NCBI GenBank assembly: GCA_910586765.1
Contig: CAJUJJ010000002.1
Span: 62,001 to 126,000 of the forward strand
Source: an uncultured Clostridia bacterium
GTDB taxonomy: Bacteria; Bacillota; Clostridia; Lachnospirales; Anaerotignaceae
Length of the DNA: 64,000 bases
Reading direction: 5' to 3'
The stretch's first letter is position 1. Each line of letters opens with the position of its first letter. The notes under the pieces are model-generated. The model worked only from the letters and a program-made list of their open reading frames with translations, made no database searches and had not been told where the DNA came from. Both the position numbers and the translations under genes were made by a program. Positions 33,780 through 43,130 of the stretch are shown one piece after another.

Positions 33780-34985
33780 TTGCATAATGACGAAAAGATG
33801 AATTATTTCTGGAAAGGTGTTACATTATTTGGTGCAATTTCTGCTTCTATATTGTTTTTCTTTTTCCTTTTTAAACTCCAAAATATTTTTTATGGTATCA
33901 AAATTATATTAAATATATTGTCACCTATTAGCTATGGCTTAATTTTAGCTTACCTTTTGACACCTATTTACAACAAAATTGAAAAAAGAATTGAGCCCTT
34001 TTTAATACAAAAAATGACAATAAAAAAAGGAAAATCACTTGCAAAAGCCCTCAGTACATTTATTACACTATTTTTTATGATAACTGTACTAACAGGATTT
34101 TTTTGGATGGTTGTGCCACAACTTTACAAAAGTATATTAGGTATTGTGGATTTAGTGCCCGAAAGTATTGACAAAGTATATTCTTGGTTAGATACTATTT
34201 TTGAAAACAACCCTCAGGCAAGAAAAGTTTTCTCTGATTATTACAACCAAGCTAGCCAAAATTTACAACAATGGTTTGATACTTCTTTAATACCAACCAT
34301 ACAAACAATACAGACACTTGTTTCTAATGTTTCTACAGGTGTTTATAGAGTATTTTCTTTTTTAAAAAACTTTTTAATAGGCATTATTGTTGCGGTTTAT
34401 GTACTCAACTGCAAAACAACATTTGCTTCACAAGCAAAAAAAATAATATACAGCATATTCAACAAAAAACTCGGCAGTGCCATAATATATGAAATTCGCT
34501 TTGTACATCAAGTATTTGGCGGTTTCATTATAGGCAAATTAATTGACTCTTTAATTATAGGCATACTTTGTTACATCTGTCTTACATTAATGAAAATGCC
34601 CTATACTATGTTAATTAGTGTGATTATTGGTATTACAAACATTATACCATTTTTTGGCCCTTTTATTGGTGCTGTACCTAGTTTTATATTACTTTTGCTT
34701 GTTTCTCCTATGCAAAGTTTGTATTTTATTGTATTCATATTTGTTTTGCAGCAGTTTGACGGCAATATTTTAGGCCCCAAAATATTGGGTGACTCTACAG
34801 GGTTAAGTAGTTTTTGGGTATTGTTCTCCATATTGTTTTTTGGCGGTTTAATGGGATTTTTTGGTATGATAATAGGCGTTCCCTTCTTTGCCGTAGCATA
34901 CCATCTCATTTCTCAAGCTGTAAACAAAGCATTGCAAAAAAAGGAACTTTCTACAAACACTGACGATTATAAAAATATACCATAA
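33780..34985 (+). CDS. AI-2E family (PerM/UPF0118) membrane transporter
   Basis: The product has 401 residues with a TTG start supported by AGGAGG seven to eight bases upstream. Two N-terminal helices are followed by an extracytoplasmic segment (about 105-190), then five to six helices. They include GGFIIGKLIDSLIIGILCYI and the conserved IPFFGPFIGAVP and DGNILGPKILGDSTGL motifs of the family. Some members export autoinducer-2-like compounds and others act as Na+/H+ antiporters, so the substrate is not fixed. It is monocistronic and ends at a shared terminator with the C69 peptidase. Confidence 0.92.
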   Translation: MHNDEKMNYFWKGVTLFGAISASILFFFFLFKLQNIFYGIKIILNILSPISYGLILAYLLTPIYNKIEKRIEPFLIQKMTIKKGKSLAKALSTFITLFFMITVLTGFFWMVVPQLYKSILGIVDLVPESIDKVYSWLDTIFENNPQARKVFSDYYNQASQNLQQWFDTSLIPTIQTIQTLVSNVSTGVYRVFSFLKNFLIGIIVAVYVLNCKTTFASQAKKIIYSIFNKKLGSAIIYEIRFVHQVFGGFIIGKLIDSLIIGILCYICLTLMKMPYTMLISVIIGITNIIPFFGPFIGAVPSFILLLLVSPMQSLYFIVFIFVLQQFDGNILGPKILGDSTGLSSFWVLFSILFFGGLMGFFGMIIGVPFFAVAYHLISQAVNKALQKKELSTNTDDYKNIP

Positions 34986-34995
34986 AATAAAAAAA

Positions 34996-35050
34996 CATTG
35001 AGGACAATATCCTCTTTCAAAGAATTGTCCTCAATGTTTGGCTGTTTTTT
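34996..35050. terminator. Bidirectional terminator
   Basis: Perfect 13-base arms CATTGAGGACAAT / ATTGTCCTCAATG, A-rich before and T-rich after, between two converging genes. Confidence 0.85.
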
Positions 35051-35063
35051 GATTTTGTTACTA

Positions 35064-36542
35064 TTATTTTGCTATAGAAGGCACAAATGCCTCTTTATTT
35101 GGTCTACCGCCTTCTGTTGCAACATATGTCATTAATTCTTCATATATTGTTTTTGCTTTTTGTATAGCATCTTCTGCTACAGCAATACCCTGTTTTGTAG
35201 TATACTGTGCTGCTTGTTGTGGGCTTTGTGCATATAATTCTAATACTTTCTGGTCTATTTCTTTTTGATTATCTATTAAATTTTGTTGATACTCTGTCCA
35301 ATATTCTCTTACAGAAGCACCAAATTTTTCTCTATCTAATTCTGCCAATGTAGCAACACTACGAAATACCCAATAAGCACAATCTGGACTGTAATTCAAT
35401 GAACTGGATTTATATGCTTCGTGTGTGTCTGTAATATTTCCATATGTTGGCAAATAAACAGAATGTTCTGCATTTCCCATAGCAAGCCACATAATGCCTC
35501 CCAATTCTGATGGATAATTTGGTTTTATCTGTAATATATGACATTCTGCTTGTCTTTCTGTACCGATTTCTCTTACTTCTGCATTTTTTGCTAAATTCGC
35601 ATCATATTCTGTACCTTCATAGCGATATTTTTGCAGTTCCATAACATCTTGTAATGATACTTTGTCATCTGGTGTCATAAACAAATCAAACACTTCTGTA
35701 TTATAAGAAATATTTTTACTAGGTGCTAAAAAGTTTTGTCCTCCCCAAAGTCTTTGTCTATTTCCTTCTGACAATTCTTCTGCATAAGAAAGTGCTGCAT
35801 GAAATGTTCCATTATGTTCTTTATAAAAACCATTTTCTTGTGCAAATGTAATCAAATCTTCAGAAGCCATAACATTTTCTTTATCTTCTAAATTTACCTC
35901 TCCCAACATAAAACAGTTTGGAAATACCATACAAGCATCATCAGGTACTTTTATTGCTGCATATCTATGTCCTGTATATATTTCAACATACCAAGTTTCA
36001 TTACTATCACCTATTACAAGTATATTTCCCTCTGCTGCACCTTTTTCTGATAAAATAGAAGCAACTAATTCCACACCTTCTTTTGCTGTTTTTACTCTTG
36101 GCAACAGTATAGAAACCATATTTGCTTCTCTAAAACCATCTTCCACAAAAGGGTCTGCACTTTCTGCCAATTCATTTGGATAAGCAGAAATCGTAGCATC
36201 TACATATACACCAAATTCATTAAAACCAATTTCACCATAAATGCCATCACCTTCTACATCTGCATCTGGTACATATGTATATTTATAAGCATTTGCTGGT
36301 TGAGGATAAGTAAATCCTGTGTTTTTGTCTTTAAATACTGCACCTTGTGCATACTGCATTGCTGGCTGTACTAAATAACGTTTTGTATGTCCCCCTCCTA
36401 TGTCTTCTGTTCTTGCTACAAGCGTTGTGCCGTCTTCAGACATATTTTTGCCTATAATAGTACCTGTGCAGGCAAATGCACTTACAGTGCCAGAAAGTGC
36501 AAGCACTGTTGTAAGTAATAAACTACATACTCTTTTTTTCAT
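35064..36542 (-). CDS. Secreted C69-family dipeptidase
   Basis: The product has 492 residues. A signal peptide (about 1-24) ends just before Cys25 in AFACTGTIIGK. In C69/Ntn hydrolases this Cys becomes the N-terminal nucleophile after processing. DGTTLVARTED, GEIGFNEFGVYVDATIS and IGDSNETWYVEIYTGHRYAA are family motifs. Family members cleave dipeptides with broad specificity. Export is unusual enough to suggest a role in scavenging peptides outside the cell. It is monocistronic with a good AGGAGG site. Confidence 0.9.
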   Translation of the reverse strand: MKKRVCSLLLTTVLALSGTVSAFACTGTIIGKNMSEDGTTLVARTEDIGGGHTKRYLVQPAMQYAQGAVFKDKNTGFTYPQPANAYKYTYVPDADVEGDGIYGEIGFNEFGVYVDATISAYPNELAESADPFVEDGFREANMVSILLPRVKTAKEGVELVASILSEKGAAEGNILVIGDSNETWYVEIYTGHRYAAIKVPDDACMVFPNCFMLGEVNLEDKENVMASEDLITFAQENGFYKEHNGTFHAALSYAEELSEGNRQRLWGGQNFLAPSKNISYNTEVFDLFMTPDDKVSLQDVMELQKYRYEGTEYDANLAKNAEVREIGTERQAECHILQIKPNYPSELGGIMWLAMGNAEHSVYLPTYGNITDTHEAYKSSSLNYSPDCAYWVFRSVATLAELDREKFGASVREYWTEYQQNLIDNQKEIDQKVLELYAQSPQQAAQYTTKQGIAVAEDAIQKAKTIYEELMTYVATEGGRPNKEAFVPSIAK

Positions 36543-36637
36543 GTATAATTCCTCCTCAAAATATAATATTTATACATAGTGTTATTAAAGCACATTTTTT
36601 TATACTTTTCAATAACATATCACAAAGCCATATATTT

Positions 36638-36666
36638 TCATATTCTATTTATTTAAGGCATATACA
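36638..36666 (+). promoter_or_regulatory. Candidate sigma-E promoter of spoIIID
   Basis: TCATATT (36638-36644), 14 bases, CATATACA (36659-36666), close to the sigma-E pattern ATATT-N14-CATACA. spoIIID is a sigma-E target in Bacillus, which supports the call. Confidence 0.6.
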
Positions 36667-36699
36667 TAACTATGATAAAGTATAGAGGAGTGCTGATTT

Positions 36700-36954
36700 T
36701 TGAAAACATATATAGAAGAAAGGGCTGTTGAAATTGCAAATTTTATGATACATTCTAATGCCACAGTAAGAGAAACAGCTAAAAAATTTGGTATTAGCAA
36801 AAGTACAGTACACAAAGATATTACAGATAGAGTGGAAAAAATCAACCCTGATTTAGCGAAAGATGTACGTAGAGTATTAGAAATTAATAAAGCAGAAAGA
36901 CATATCAGAGGTGGTTTAGCCACAAAAGAAAAATATCTTCACAAATTAAAATAA
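36700..36954 (+). CDS. spoIIID: Sporulation transcriptional regulator SpoIIID
   Basis: This DNA-binding protein of 84 residues switches mother-cell gene expression from sigma-E to sigma-K targets. The helix-turn-helix VRETAKKFGISKSTVHKDITDR and the ending RHIRGGLATKEKYLHKLK are diagnostic. The start is TTG with GAGGAG eight bases upstream. In Bacillus, SpoIIID is needed for sigK and for the recombinase that removes the skin element. Here a large serine recombinase and a split exosporium-type gene lie just downstream on the opposite strand. Confidence 0.95.
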   Translation: MKTYIEERAVEIANFMIHSNATVRETAKKFGISKSTVHKDITDRVEKINPDLAKDVRRVLEINKAERHIRGGLATKEKYLHKLK

Positions 36955-36974
36955 AATAATATTTTTACATCAAA

Positions 36975-37011
36975 AAGAGATGCAGTTTTTTATTTCTGCA
37001 TCTCCTTTTTT
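36975..37011 (+). terminator. spoIIID terminator
   Basis: Arms GAGATGCAG / CTGCATCTC with a 10-base loop followed by a T-run. Confidence 0.9.
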
Positions 37012-37085
37012 ATATCAATTTATATAATAGGAGGTTTTTTTATAGCATATCATTATGGTATTTGTTTTATAATAATTGATATTGT

Positions 37086-37549
37086 TTAATCTAATTTTAT
37101 AATTGTTATATTTGACTCTGTATAATCCGCACTTGTATTACTTGCTACCAATGTAATAGTAGAAGGTGCTGTTGCTACTGTAACAATAGCATTACTTGCC
37201 AATGTTGCTGCTTGGTTTGCTGTAGTAATTGTTGCAGAAGAAGAACTTCCTTGTATTTTGACACCATCTTGTTCTAAATGTAGCGTCGCTGTAATAGGTG
37301 GTGTTGCTCCCGCCGCATCACTTGTTGTAGTATCGTAGTTTATTGCATAAGTTCCTGTCTCATTTAATATAAAATCTCCTGTACCTGCAGCATGCTGTAT
37401 ACCTGTACCTACTTCCGCCCTATTTGTACCAAATACTAAAGCAGTATTTGCTGCTGCTGGTGTCTGTTCTGCATTACTTATAGCACTCAACACATTTGTT
37501 GCAATAACACCTGTTGCACCTGTTGCTCCCGTTGCTCCTGTTGAAACAT
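37086..37549 (-). pseudogene. C-terminal half of a split collagen-like exosporium-type protein
   Basis: The minus-strand frame is open from inside the element edge to 37086. It reads VSTGATGATGATGVIATN, then a BclA-type C-terminal domain of about 135 residues (NTALVFGTN, GIQHAAGTGDFILNETGTYAINYD). In the unexcised state the frame meets a stop just inside the element. The only possible internal start is a GTG at 37493 without a convincing ribosome binding site, so it is probably silent now. Joined at ATGTTT to the half at 43860-44750 it yields a single 449-residue protein in frame with unbroken triplet register. It is therefore a conditionally interrupted gene rather than a plain relic. Confidence 0.85.
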
Positions 37550-37563
37550 CTATTTATGCAAAA
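37544..37563 (-). other. Left attachment site of the element
   Basis: On the minus strand the arm TTTTGCATAAA (37563-37553) is followed by TAG and the shared core ATGTTT (37549-37544), then host sequence coding STGATG. The arm is the reverse complement of the arm at the other edge. Confidence 0.75.
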
Positions 37564-37568
37564 ACAGT

Positions 37569-39182
37569 TTACTCTATTTTTTGAATATAGGGGTCAGTAA
37601 AACAAAATATAATTTCTATGCTATTATTTTCATATATTAATATCTTTTTGATTAACTCCACTAATATACTGCGATTTAAACTAGCAATATTATGATATTT
37701 TAAAAATTCGTCTGTATAATTCTGTTTTTCTTCTAATTCTTTCTGAACAGTGTCACTATTTTTTAAATTATTTTGTATGCTTTGTTCTATTTGTTTTATT
37801 TGCATTTCATATTTTAATTTTAATCTGCAATATTGCTCATAATCAATATATTCTTTTTTCCAATCTTCATAAAGTATATCAATCGCATCATTTACTTTTT
37901 GAATATCTCTTTTTTTCATTTCTACAATACTTTGCGTACGTATTGTATGATATTGTACTGTAGTATGTATTGTTTGTATCATTTCTTCTATATTGGTCAG
38001 CAGTGCAATTTGTTTTTGAATTACTGTTAAAACAATTTTTAATATTGTTTGTTCTTTTATGCTGTGTTTTGTACATAGCTTTTTTGATTTTTCTCTGTAT
38101 GTTCTGCAATAATAATATACATTTCCTTTTGTTTTCTGTCTTGTCATTGCTTTTTGACAGTCTGCACAATATACAAATCCTGCTAACATATGTACTTTTT
38201 TATTTTGAGGAGAAACTCTTGTATCTCTTAACTGCAAATATTGTGCCTTTTGAAATAATTCTTTTTCAATAATGGCTTTATGTGTATCAGGCACAATGTA
38301 CCACTCTTTTTCTGGTACAGAAATTACATTATGTACTTTATAACTTATGACTTTTTGTTTTCCCTGTACCATAGTGCCAATATACATTTTATTTTTTAAT
38401 ATTGCCGAAACAGTAGAAGCACCCCAATAAACATCGCATATTTCTTTTTGGGGGTTATAATAGTGCAGTCCTTTTTTTCTTTTATATGCTGATGGATTGA
38501 GTACTCCTTGTTCATTAAGATATTTTGCAATGCCTTGTTTACTCATACCATCATAAACAAACCATTTATAAATATTTTTTATAACAGTTGCTGCTTGTTC
38601 ATCAACAACAAGTTTATTTTTATTTTCTGCACTTTTTTGATAACCATAAGGAGCAAATGCACCTATAAATTCTCCTTTTTTTCTTTTGGTATCAAAAGTA
38701 TCTCTAATATCACGAGAAGTTTTGGCTGCAAAACGGTCATTCATTAAACCATTTATAGGAATTTCCAATCCATGCAATGCTTCTGGATATAAAAAACTAT
38801 CTATTTTAGGCTCACTTACTGTAATAAATCTTATGTTGTGCATAGGGAATACCTTTTCTAAAAAATACCCTTGGTCAGAATAATTTCGAAACATTCTGGA
38901 TAAATTTTTGCATACAATACAATTAATATTTCCTTTTTCCATGTCTTGTATCATTCTCTGAAATGCAGGGCGATAATAGTCTGTACCCGTCAAACCATCA
39001 TCAATATAATAATCTATCAATGTATATTGTTCTTTAAAATCATTTTCTAAATATTGTAGTATTATCTTTTTTTGATTGATTACACTTAAACTTTGCTCAT
39101 TGCCGTCTTCTTTAGAAAGTCTGATATATACAGCAACATTACAATGTTTGTTTTGCTGTTGCTGTTTTCTAATACGAGCCAC
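37569..39182 (-). CDS. Large serine recombinase of the intervening element
   Basis: The site-specific recombinase has 537 residues. The resolvase domain (about 14-160) has the nucleophile Ser23 in YIRLSKEDG and the Arg-bearing VCKNLSRMFRN. The recombinase domain spans about 180-290 (FAPYGYQKS, YDGMSKQGIAKYLNEQG, STVSAILKNKMYIGTMVQGK). The zinc ribbon is CADC...YYYCRTYREKSKKLC at about 335-370, followed by a long coiled coil (about 385-490). All key parts are intact. GTG follows GGAGGG by six bases. The same class includes SpoIVCA of the Bacillus skin element. Its stop is close to the left att site, as expected for the enzyme that moves this element. No clear sigma-E or sigma-K promoter was found upstream. 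Confidence 0.93.
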   Translation of the reverse strand: MARIRKQQQQNKHCNVAVYIRLSKEDGNEQSLSVINQKKIILQYLENDFKEQYTLIDYYIDDGLTGTDYYRPAFQRMIQDMEKGNINCIVCKNLSRMFRNYSDQGYFLEKVFPMHNIRFITVSEPKIDSFLYPEALHGLEIPINGLMNDRFAAKTSRDIRDTFDTKRKKGEFIGAFAPYGYQKSAENKNKLVVDEQAATVIKNIYKWFVYDGMSKQGIAKYLNEQGVLNPSAYKRKKGLHYYNPQKEICDVYWGASTVSAILKNKMYIGTMVQGKQKVISYKVHNVISVPEKEWYIVPDTHKAIIEKELFQKAQYLQLRDTRVSPQNKKVHMLAGFVYCADCQKAMTRQKTKGNVYYYCRTYREKSKKLCTKHSIKEQTILKIVLTVIQKQIALLTNIEEMIQTIHTTVQYHTIRTQSIVEMKKRDIQKVNDAIDILYEDWKKEYIDYEQYCRLKLKYEMQIKQIEQSIQNNLKNSDTVQKELEEKQNYTDEFLKYHNIASLNRSILVELIKKILIYENNSIEIIFCFTDPYIQKIE

Positions 39183-39287
39183 ATTTTTCCCTCCTTAATA
39201 TTATTATTTTTATCATTGTTATTACTAAAAATATGTTATATTGTTTTTTGCTATGATAAATAAACACATATTATACAAAAATCACTA

Positions 39288-39315
39288 TTGACAATATTAT
39301 TTACAATAGTATAAT
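39288..39315 (+). promoter_or_regulatory. Promoter of the SorC-transaldolase pair
   Basis: TTGACA (39288-39293), 16 bases, TATAAT (39310-39315). A vegetative-type promoter divergent from the recombinase gene. Confidence 0.8.
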
Positions 39316-39367
39316 AAATATATGAACATAATTACAGTATGTGTTATATGTGCAAAATAGGTGTTTT

Positions 39368-40345
39368 ATGACAAAAAGTGACGAAAGATTTTTATTGCGA
39401 GTAGCAGATATGTATTATCAGCAACAAATGCTTCAAGACGAAATTGCTAAAAAATTAAATGTATCTCGTACTACAATATCTAGGGCATTAACAAGAGCCA
39501 AAAAAGAAGGCTATATTAAAATCATAATAGACTTTCCATATGAGAATGAGGTTGAACTAGAAAAAGAACTGGAAAAAAAATATGCTCTCAAAGAAGTGAT
39601 TGCTGTAAAAGCAGACAATATAAATGATAGAGATATTTTAGTAGCAAAACAAGCTGCATATTATATTGCCAGAATACTAAAAAGTAATATGACATTAGGC
39701 ATTGCTTGGGGTTATACTATGAAAAAAATCATTGATGCCTTTGAATTGTACAAAATAGGAAATCAAATCACTGCTAAAAATGTAGAAGTTGTTCCCTTAT
39801 TAGGAACAATGATACCACAAACAGCACAAAACAATGATTTACGATTGAGTTATGCCAGTTTATTGTCCTCTAAATTAGCAGAAATGATAAACGGCATTAG
39901 TTATCATTTTGCTGCTCCTATGTATGTCAAAGATATTGCAGTTAAAAATATGCTTTTAGAAGAACCACAAATTAAAGCAGTGCTTCAAAAAGCAAAAAAT
40001 TGTCATATAGGCATATTTGGTATAGGGGCTTTAGTAGAAAATTCTTCTATTGCTGTATTAGATAATGACACAAAAAATATGTTATTAAAATTATCAGAGC
40101 AAAACGGTAGAGGTGAAATATTAGGCAGAGTATTTGACAACTATGGAAATACTGTAAAAAGTGAATTAAATGACAGAATAATAGGACTTACATTAGAACA
40201 AGCCATAAAAATACCAATTAGAGTAGGGGTTGCTTTTGGAGAAGGAAAAGTAAAAGCAATACAAACAGCAATTTCTACAGGCATTATAAATGTGTTAATC
40301 ACAGATAGTATTACAGCAGAACAAATTAATACAATATCAAATTAG
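39368..40345 (+). CDS. SorC/DeoR-type sugar-binding transcriptional regulator
   Basis: The ATG at 39368 is preferred to an upstream GTG without a binding site. It gives 325 residues. The winged helix at about 15-55 reads YYQQQMLQDEIAKKLNVSRTTISRALTRAKKEGYI. The sugar-phosphate effector domain fills the rest, with LGIAWGYTM and GIFGIGAL loops and a VGVAFGEGKVKAIQTAI ending typical of SorC. The transaldolase gene starts 13 bp downstream, so the regulator probably senses a sugar phosphate handled by that enzyme. It is element cargo. Confidence 0.9.
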   Translation: MTKSDERFLLRVADMYYQQQMLQDEIAKKLNVSRTTISRALTRAKKEGYIKIIIDFPYENEVELEKELEKKYALKEVIAVKADNINDRDILVAKQAAYYIARILKSNMTLGIAWGYTMKKIIDAFELYKIGNQITAKNVEVVPLLGTMIPQTAQNNDLRLSYASLLSSKLAEMINGISYHFAAPMYVKDIAVKNMLLEEPQIKAVLQKAKNCHIGIFGIGALVENSSIAVLDNDTKNMLLKLSEQNGRGEILGRVFDNYGNTVKSELNDRIIGLTLEQAIKIPIRVGVAFGEGKVKAIQTAISTGIINVLITDSITAEQINTISN

Positions 40346-40358
40346 GAGGGTTTATACT

Positions 40359-41015
40359 ATGGATATTTATTTAGATAGTGCAAATTATGAAAAAATTACA
40401 GAATATGTAGAGGCATACAATATAAAAGGGGTTACAAGCAATCCAACGATTATTGTAAAAGACAAAGCTGATATATTAAAATTAGTGGAAGTTGTACCAA
40501 AAAACAAAGACCTTTTTGTACAAGTCATATCAGATGAAGTAGAAGGCATTATAGCAGAAACCAAAAAATTAATGTCATTGTCAAATAACATTATTGTAAA
40601 AATCCCTGCTTCTCCAAATGGATTAAAAGCAATTAAAATATTAAAAGATGAGGGCATCAAAACACTTGCTACAGGCATTTATTCTGTGCAACAGGCAATT
40701 ATGGCAGCAAACTGTGGTGCAGCATATGTTGCTCCTTATGTCAATAGAATATGCGATTTAGAAATTGATGGTGTAAAAGCAGCTTTGGAAATACAAAAAA
40801 CCTTTCAACTTCAAAATATAGATTGTAAAGTACTTGCAGCAAGTTTTAAAAATATGATGCAAGTAAAAGAGCTGATGATAAATGGCATAGATGCTGTAAC
40901 AATCAGTGTAGATTTAATGGAAAAGTTAATACACAATAAAAATACAGATTATGCAGTAAATGATTTTGTAACTGCTTGGAAAGAATATACAGGGAATGAT
41001 ACATTAGGCCTATAA
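40359..41015 (+). CDS. Transaldolase / fructose-6-phosphate aldolase family protein
   Basis: The TIM-barrel aldolase has 218 residues. DSANYEKI, GVTSNPTII, the Schiff-base Lys in IIVKIPAS, TLATGIYSVQQAIMAANCGAAYVAPYVNR and VLAASFKN follow the FSA/TalC order. It could be a short transaldolase of the pentose phosphate pathway or an aldolase acting on fructose-6-phosphate or a related sugar; sequence alone does not decide. AGGAGG lies upstream. It is co-transcribed with the SorC regulator and ends at a bidirectional terminator. Confidence 0.9.
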   Translation: MDIYLDSANYEKITEYVEAYNIKGVTSNPTIIVKDKADILKLVEVVPKNKDLFVQVISDEVEGIIAETKKLMSLSNNIIVKIPASPNGLKAIKILKDEGIKTLATGIYSVQQAIMAANCGAAYVAPYVNRICDLEIDGVKAALEIQKTFQLQNIDCKVLAASFKNMMQVKELMINGIDAVTISVDLMEKLIHNKNTDYAVNDFVTAWKEYTGNDTLGL

Positions 41016-41018
41016 TGC

Positions 41019-41053
41019 AAAAAGCGGAAAATAACTTATTTTCCGCTTTTTAC
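41019..41053. terminator. Bidirectional terminator
   Basis: Arms around AAAGCGGAAAAT / ATTTTCCGCTTT, A-run before and T-run after, between converging cargo operons. Confidence 0.9.
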
Positions 41054-41592
41054 AATTCTTTATTCATAGTATCATAAAACTGATATTTTGTATGGTCGCC
41101 ATTTTTACTTTCTCCATCATCAATAAAAATAACACTAGGACATTTTTCTATTACAAATTTTTTAGCTTTTTCATTGTTTTTACTTCTGTAAAAATATGTT
41201 AACTGTTTATTACAGTTAAATAAAATATCATAATTATGTTCTTTATCATATTCATCAATATAGTAAAAAGAAAATATTGAAAAATTTTTGTGATGGCGAT
41301 GATATTGTATGGTATAAAATTTATAATGCTTTTTTTGTTTTTGGAAAGTAATAATTCCCATAAAATCATTTTCACGAAATGCCACAATTTTATAATTTTC
41401 TATTATTGTAGTGTTTACTATTTCAATATCTTCTTTATTTATATTTTCTTTCATTATATAAATTGTATTTTTAATATTTTCTGTATTATCTCCATTGTAA
41501 TGATTTTGTATATGCTTTAAATATATTGTGATTGTAATACATAACAATGCAATCATCAAAAATATAAATTGATAATACCTTTTTGTTGTCAT
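41050..41592 (-). CDS. Membrane-anchored hypothetical protein (element cargo)
   Basis: The product has 180 residues. One N-terminal membrane helix (about 7-26) is followed by a beta-rich outer domain with many Tyr, Lys, Asn and His residues (YHRHHKNFSIFSFYYIDEYDKEHNYD). No family is recognised. It is the last gene of the minus-strand cargo series, 13 bp after the DUF3788 gene. The very AT-rich codon choice resembles its neighbours in the element. Confidence 0.6.
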   Translation of the reverse strand: MTTKRYYQFIFLMIALLCITITIYLKHIQNHYNGDNTENIKNTIYIMKENINKEDIEIVNTTIIENYKIVAFRENDFMGIITFQKQKKHYKFYTIQYHRHHKNFSIFSFYYIDEYDKEHNYDILFNCNKQLTYFYRSKNNEKAKKFVIEKCPSVIFIDDGESKNGDHTKYQFYDTMNKEL

Positions 41593-41605
41593 GTTTCACC
41601 CTTTT

Positions 41606-42019
41606 CTATTTTCTGTTTGGCTTTCTTTTAATTCTCAATAGTCTAATAAAATCATCAAACAAAGAAGTGTCTACTGGTTCAAACATTATCCATTTCCCAT
41701 CATGATAAGTTTGTGTTTCATCATAAATTTTTTGTACTTCTTTCCCATAACTTTTTCTATCTTCTTCAAATTTTAAGCGTTCCTCTTTCCCTAATATAAT
41801 CATAAATCCTACACAATTTTCTTTTGCATATAATGTACATAACGTTTTACCACCTCGACGGTATTTATATTCATATGTCCATGCTTTACCGCCTTTATTC
41901 CACAAACAATCCATATCATATTTTTCATCAATTAAATTACATAATTTATTCCATACCTCATATAAAGGTTTTCCAACTAAAGCTGTCATTTGTTCTGCAT
42001 TAGGTATTACATCAAGCAT
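41606..42019 (-). CDS. DUF3788-family protein (element cargo)
   Basis: The cytoplasmic protein has 137 residues. PLYEVWNKLCNLIDEKYDMDCLWNKGGKAWTYEYKYRRGGKTLCTLY and the following CVGFMIILGKEERLKFE are the hallmark of DUF3788, related to the DUF1801/YdhG-like fold. ATG has GGAGG about seven bases upstream. Function is unknown. Members are often found as stand-alone accessory genes. Confidence 0.8.
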   Translation of the reverse strand: MLDVIPNAEQMTALVGKPLYEVWNKLCNLIDEKYDMDCLWNKGGKAWTYEYKYRRGGKTLCTLYAKENCVGFMIILGKEERLKFEEDRKSYGKEVQKIYDETQTYHDGKWIMFEPVDTSLFDDFIRLLRIKRKPNRK

Positions 42020-42057
42020 AAATAGCCTCCTTTATAATTTCTAATTTGTCTATTTGA

Positions 42058-42837
42058 TTATATCATTTCAGTAACAGCATAAATGCGAACTACTTTTTCA
42101 TTTTCTATAAATATATAATATCCTTGTCTTGTTATTTGTTCTTTTTGTTTGTCTTTGAAACTAAGTATTATGGTGTTTTGTTCCTTTTTTACTAATCTTG
42201 CAGCATATTGATTTCTGTCAAATTTTTCATCAATATTTTGTTTGATATAGTCTGCAATAGTATATAATTCTTCTTTTTTAAAATGATATGACATTTGTTT
42301 ATTTACAGTATACTGCACAATATGGTATGGCTGGCTATTTTCCAAATATACTTGTTTTTCCGATACAGTATCTTTTGAGCCTAAATCTGTAATATATTGA
42401 ATATTTTTAACATTTGTAATTTCCATAATATTTTTCTTTTTTTCATCTGTCCACTGTTTTGCCATTACTTTTAAACCATTGTTTATAGTATCTATAGAAT
42501 ATGCTGTAATGCCTAAACTGTCTCTATTTTCTCTCAATGTTTCAAAAGCTGTATTTAATTCTTCTGAAGAATATACTTTTGCCTCATCTATTACAACATC
42601 AACTACTACATTTTGTTTTATTTCTGTGATTGCTGTGATACTTTTTTGAGTATTTAATGGAATAATATGTAAAATATCATTATCAATATACACTCCACTA
42701 TATAATTCTGGTGTTGTTTCTAATTGTTGTATTATTTTTTGATATTCTATGTCATTTTGTTTTGACAATGCAAATGCTGTAACATTATTTGAAATAAATA
42801 TACTAAAACACAATATTAATGTAGCTACTTTTTTCAC
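42058..42837 (-). CDS. Secreted hypothetical protein (element cargo)
   Basis: The product has 259 residues from a GTG start backed by AAAGGAGGAA. A signal peptide (about 1-24, ending near AFALS) leads a soluble domain with no recognised motif. The central part (ENRDSLGITAYSIDTINNGLKVMAKQWTDEKKKNI) looks like a protease-propeptide or substrate-binding shape, as in secreted subtilase-neighbour proteins, but this is weak. It overlaps the preceding small membrane gene by four bases. Confidence 0.6.
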   Translation of the reverse strand: MKKVATLILCFSIFISNNVTAFALSKQNDIEYQKIIQQLETTPELYSGVYIDNDILHIIPLNTQKSITAITEIKQNVVVDVVIDEAKVYSSEELNTAFETLRENRDSLGITAYSIDTINNGLKVMAKQWTDEKKKNIMEITNVKNIQYITDLGSKDTVSEKQVYLENSQPYHIVQYTVNKQMSYHFKKEELYTIADYIKQNIDEKFDRNQYAARLVKKEQNTIILSFKDKQKEQITRQGYYIFIENEKVVRIYAVTEMI

Positions 42838-43100
42838 AATATTTCCTCCTTTTTACATTGTTGTTTATTACAAATTTCTCTGCCATAAAAATAAATTATA
42901 ATACTACATATCATAACAATTATTGTAATGTAAAATGCAATTTTTACACATGGTACTGAAAAATATCCAAATGGTTCAGAATAAAAATCTGTGCCAGAAC
43001 TTTTATCTATTACTTGTATTAGTTGTAGTCCATAAAATTCCAGAGAAAATAACATTGCAGTAAGTAACATACCTATTATGCCAATATATTTATAATACAT
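42834..43100 (-). CDS. Small two-helix membrane protein (element cargo)
   Basis: The start at 43100 is preferred because GGAAG lies eight bases before the ATG, giving 88 residues. There are two hydrophobic helices (about 4-25 and 45-68) with an outer loop between. The tail has Cys-Lys-Gln residues. Its stop overlaps the start of the secreted protein gene by four bases, so the two are translationally coupled. Function is unknown. Confidence 0.55.
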   Translation of the reverse strand: MYYKYIGIIGMLLTAMLFSLEFYGLQLIQVIDKSSGTDFYSEPFGYFSVPCVKIAFYITIIVMICSIIIYFYGREICNKQQCKKEEIL

Positions 43101-43130
43101 TATAAACACTTCCTTGTTTTTATCATTTCA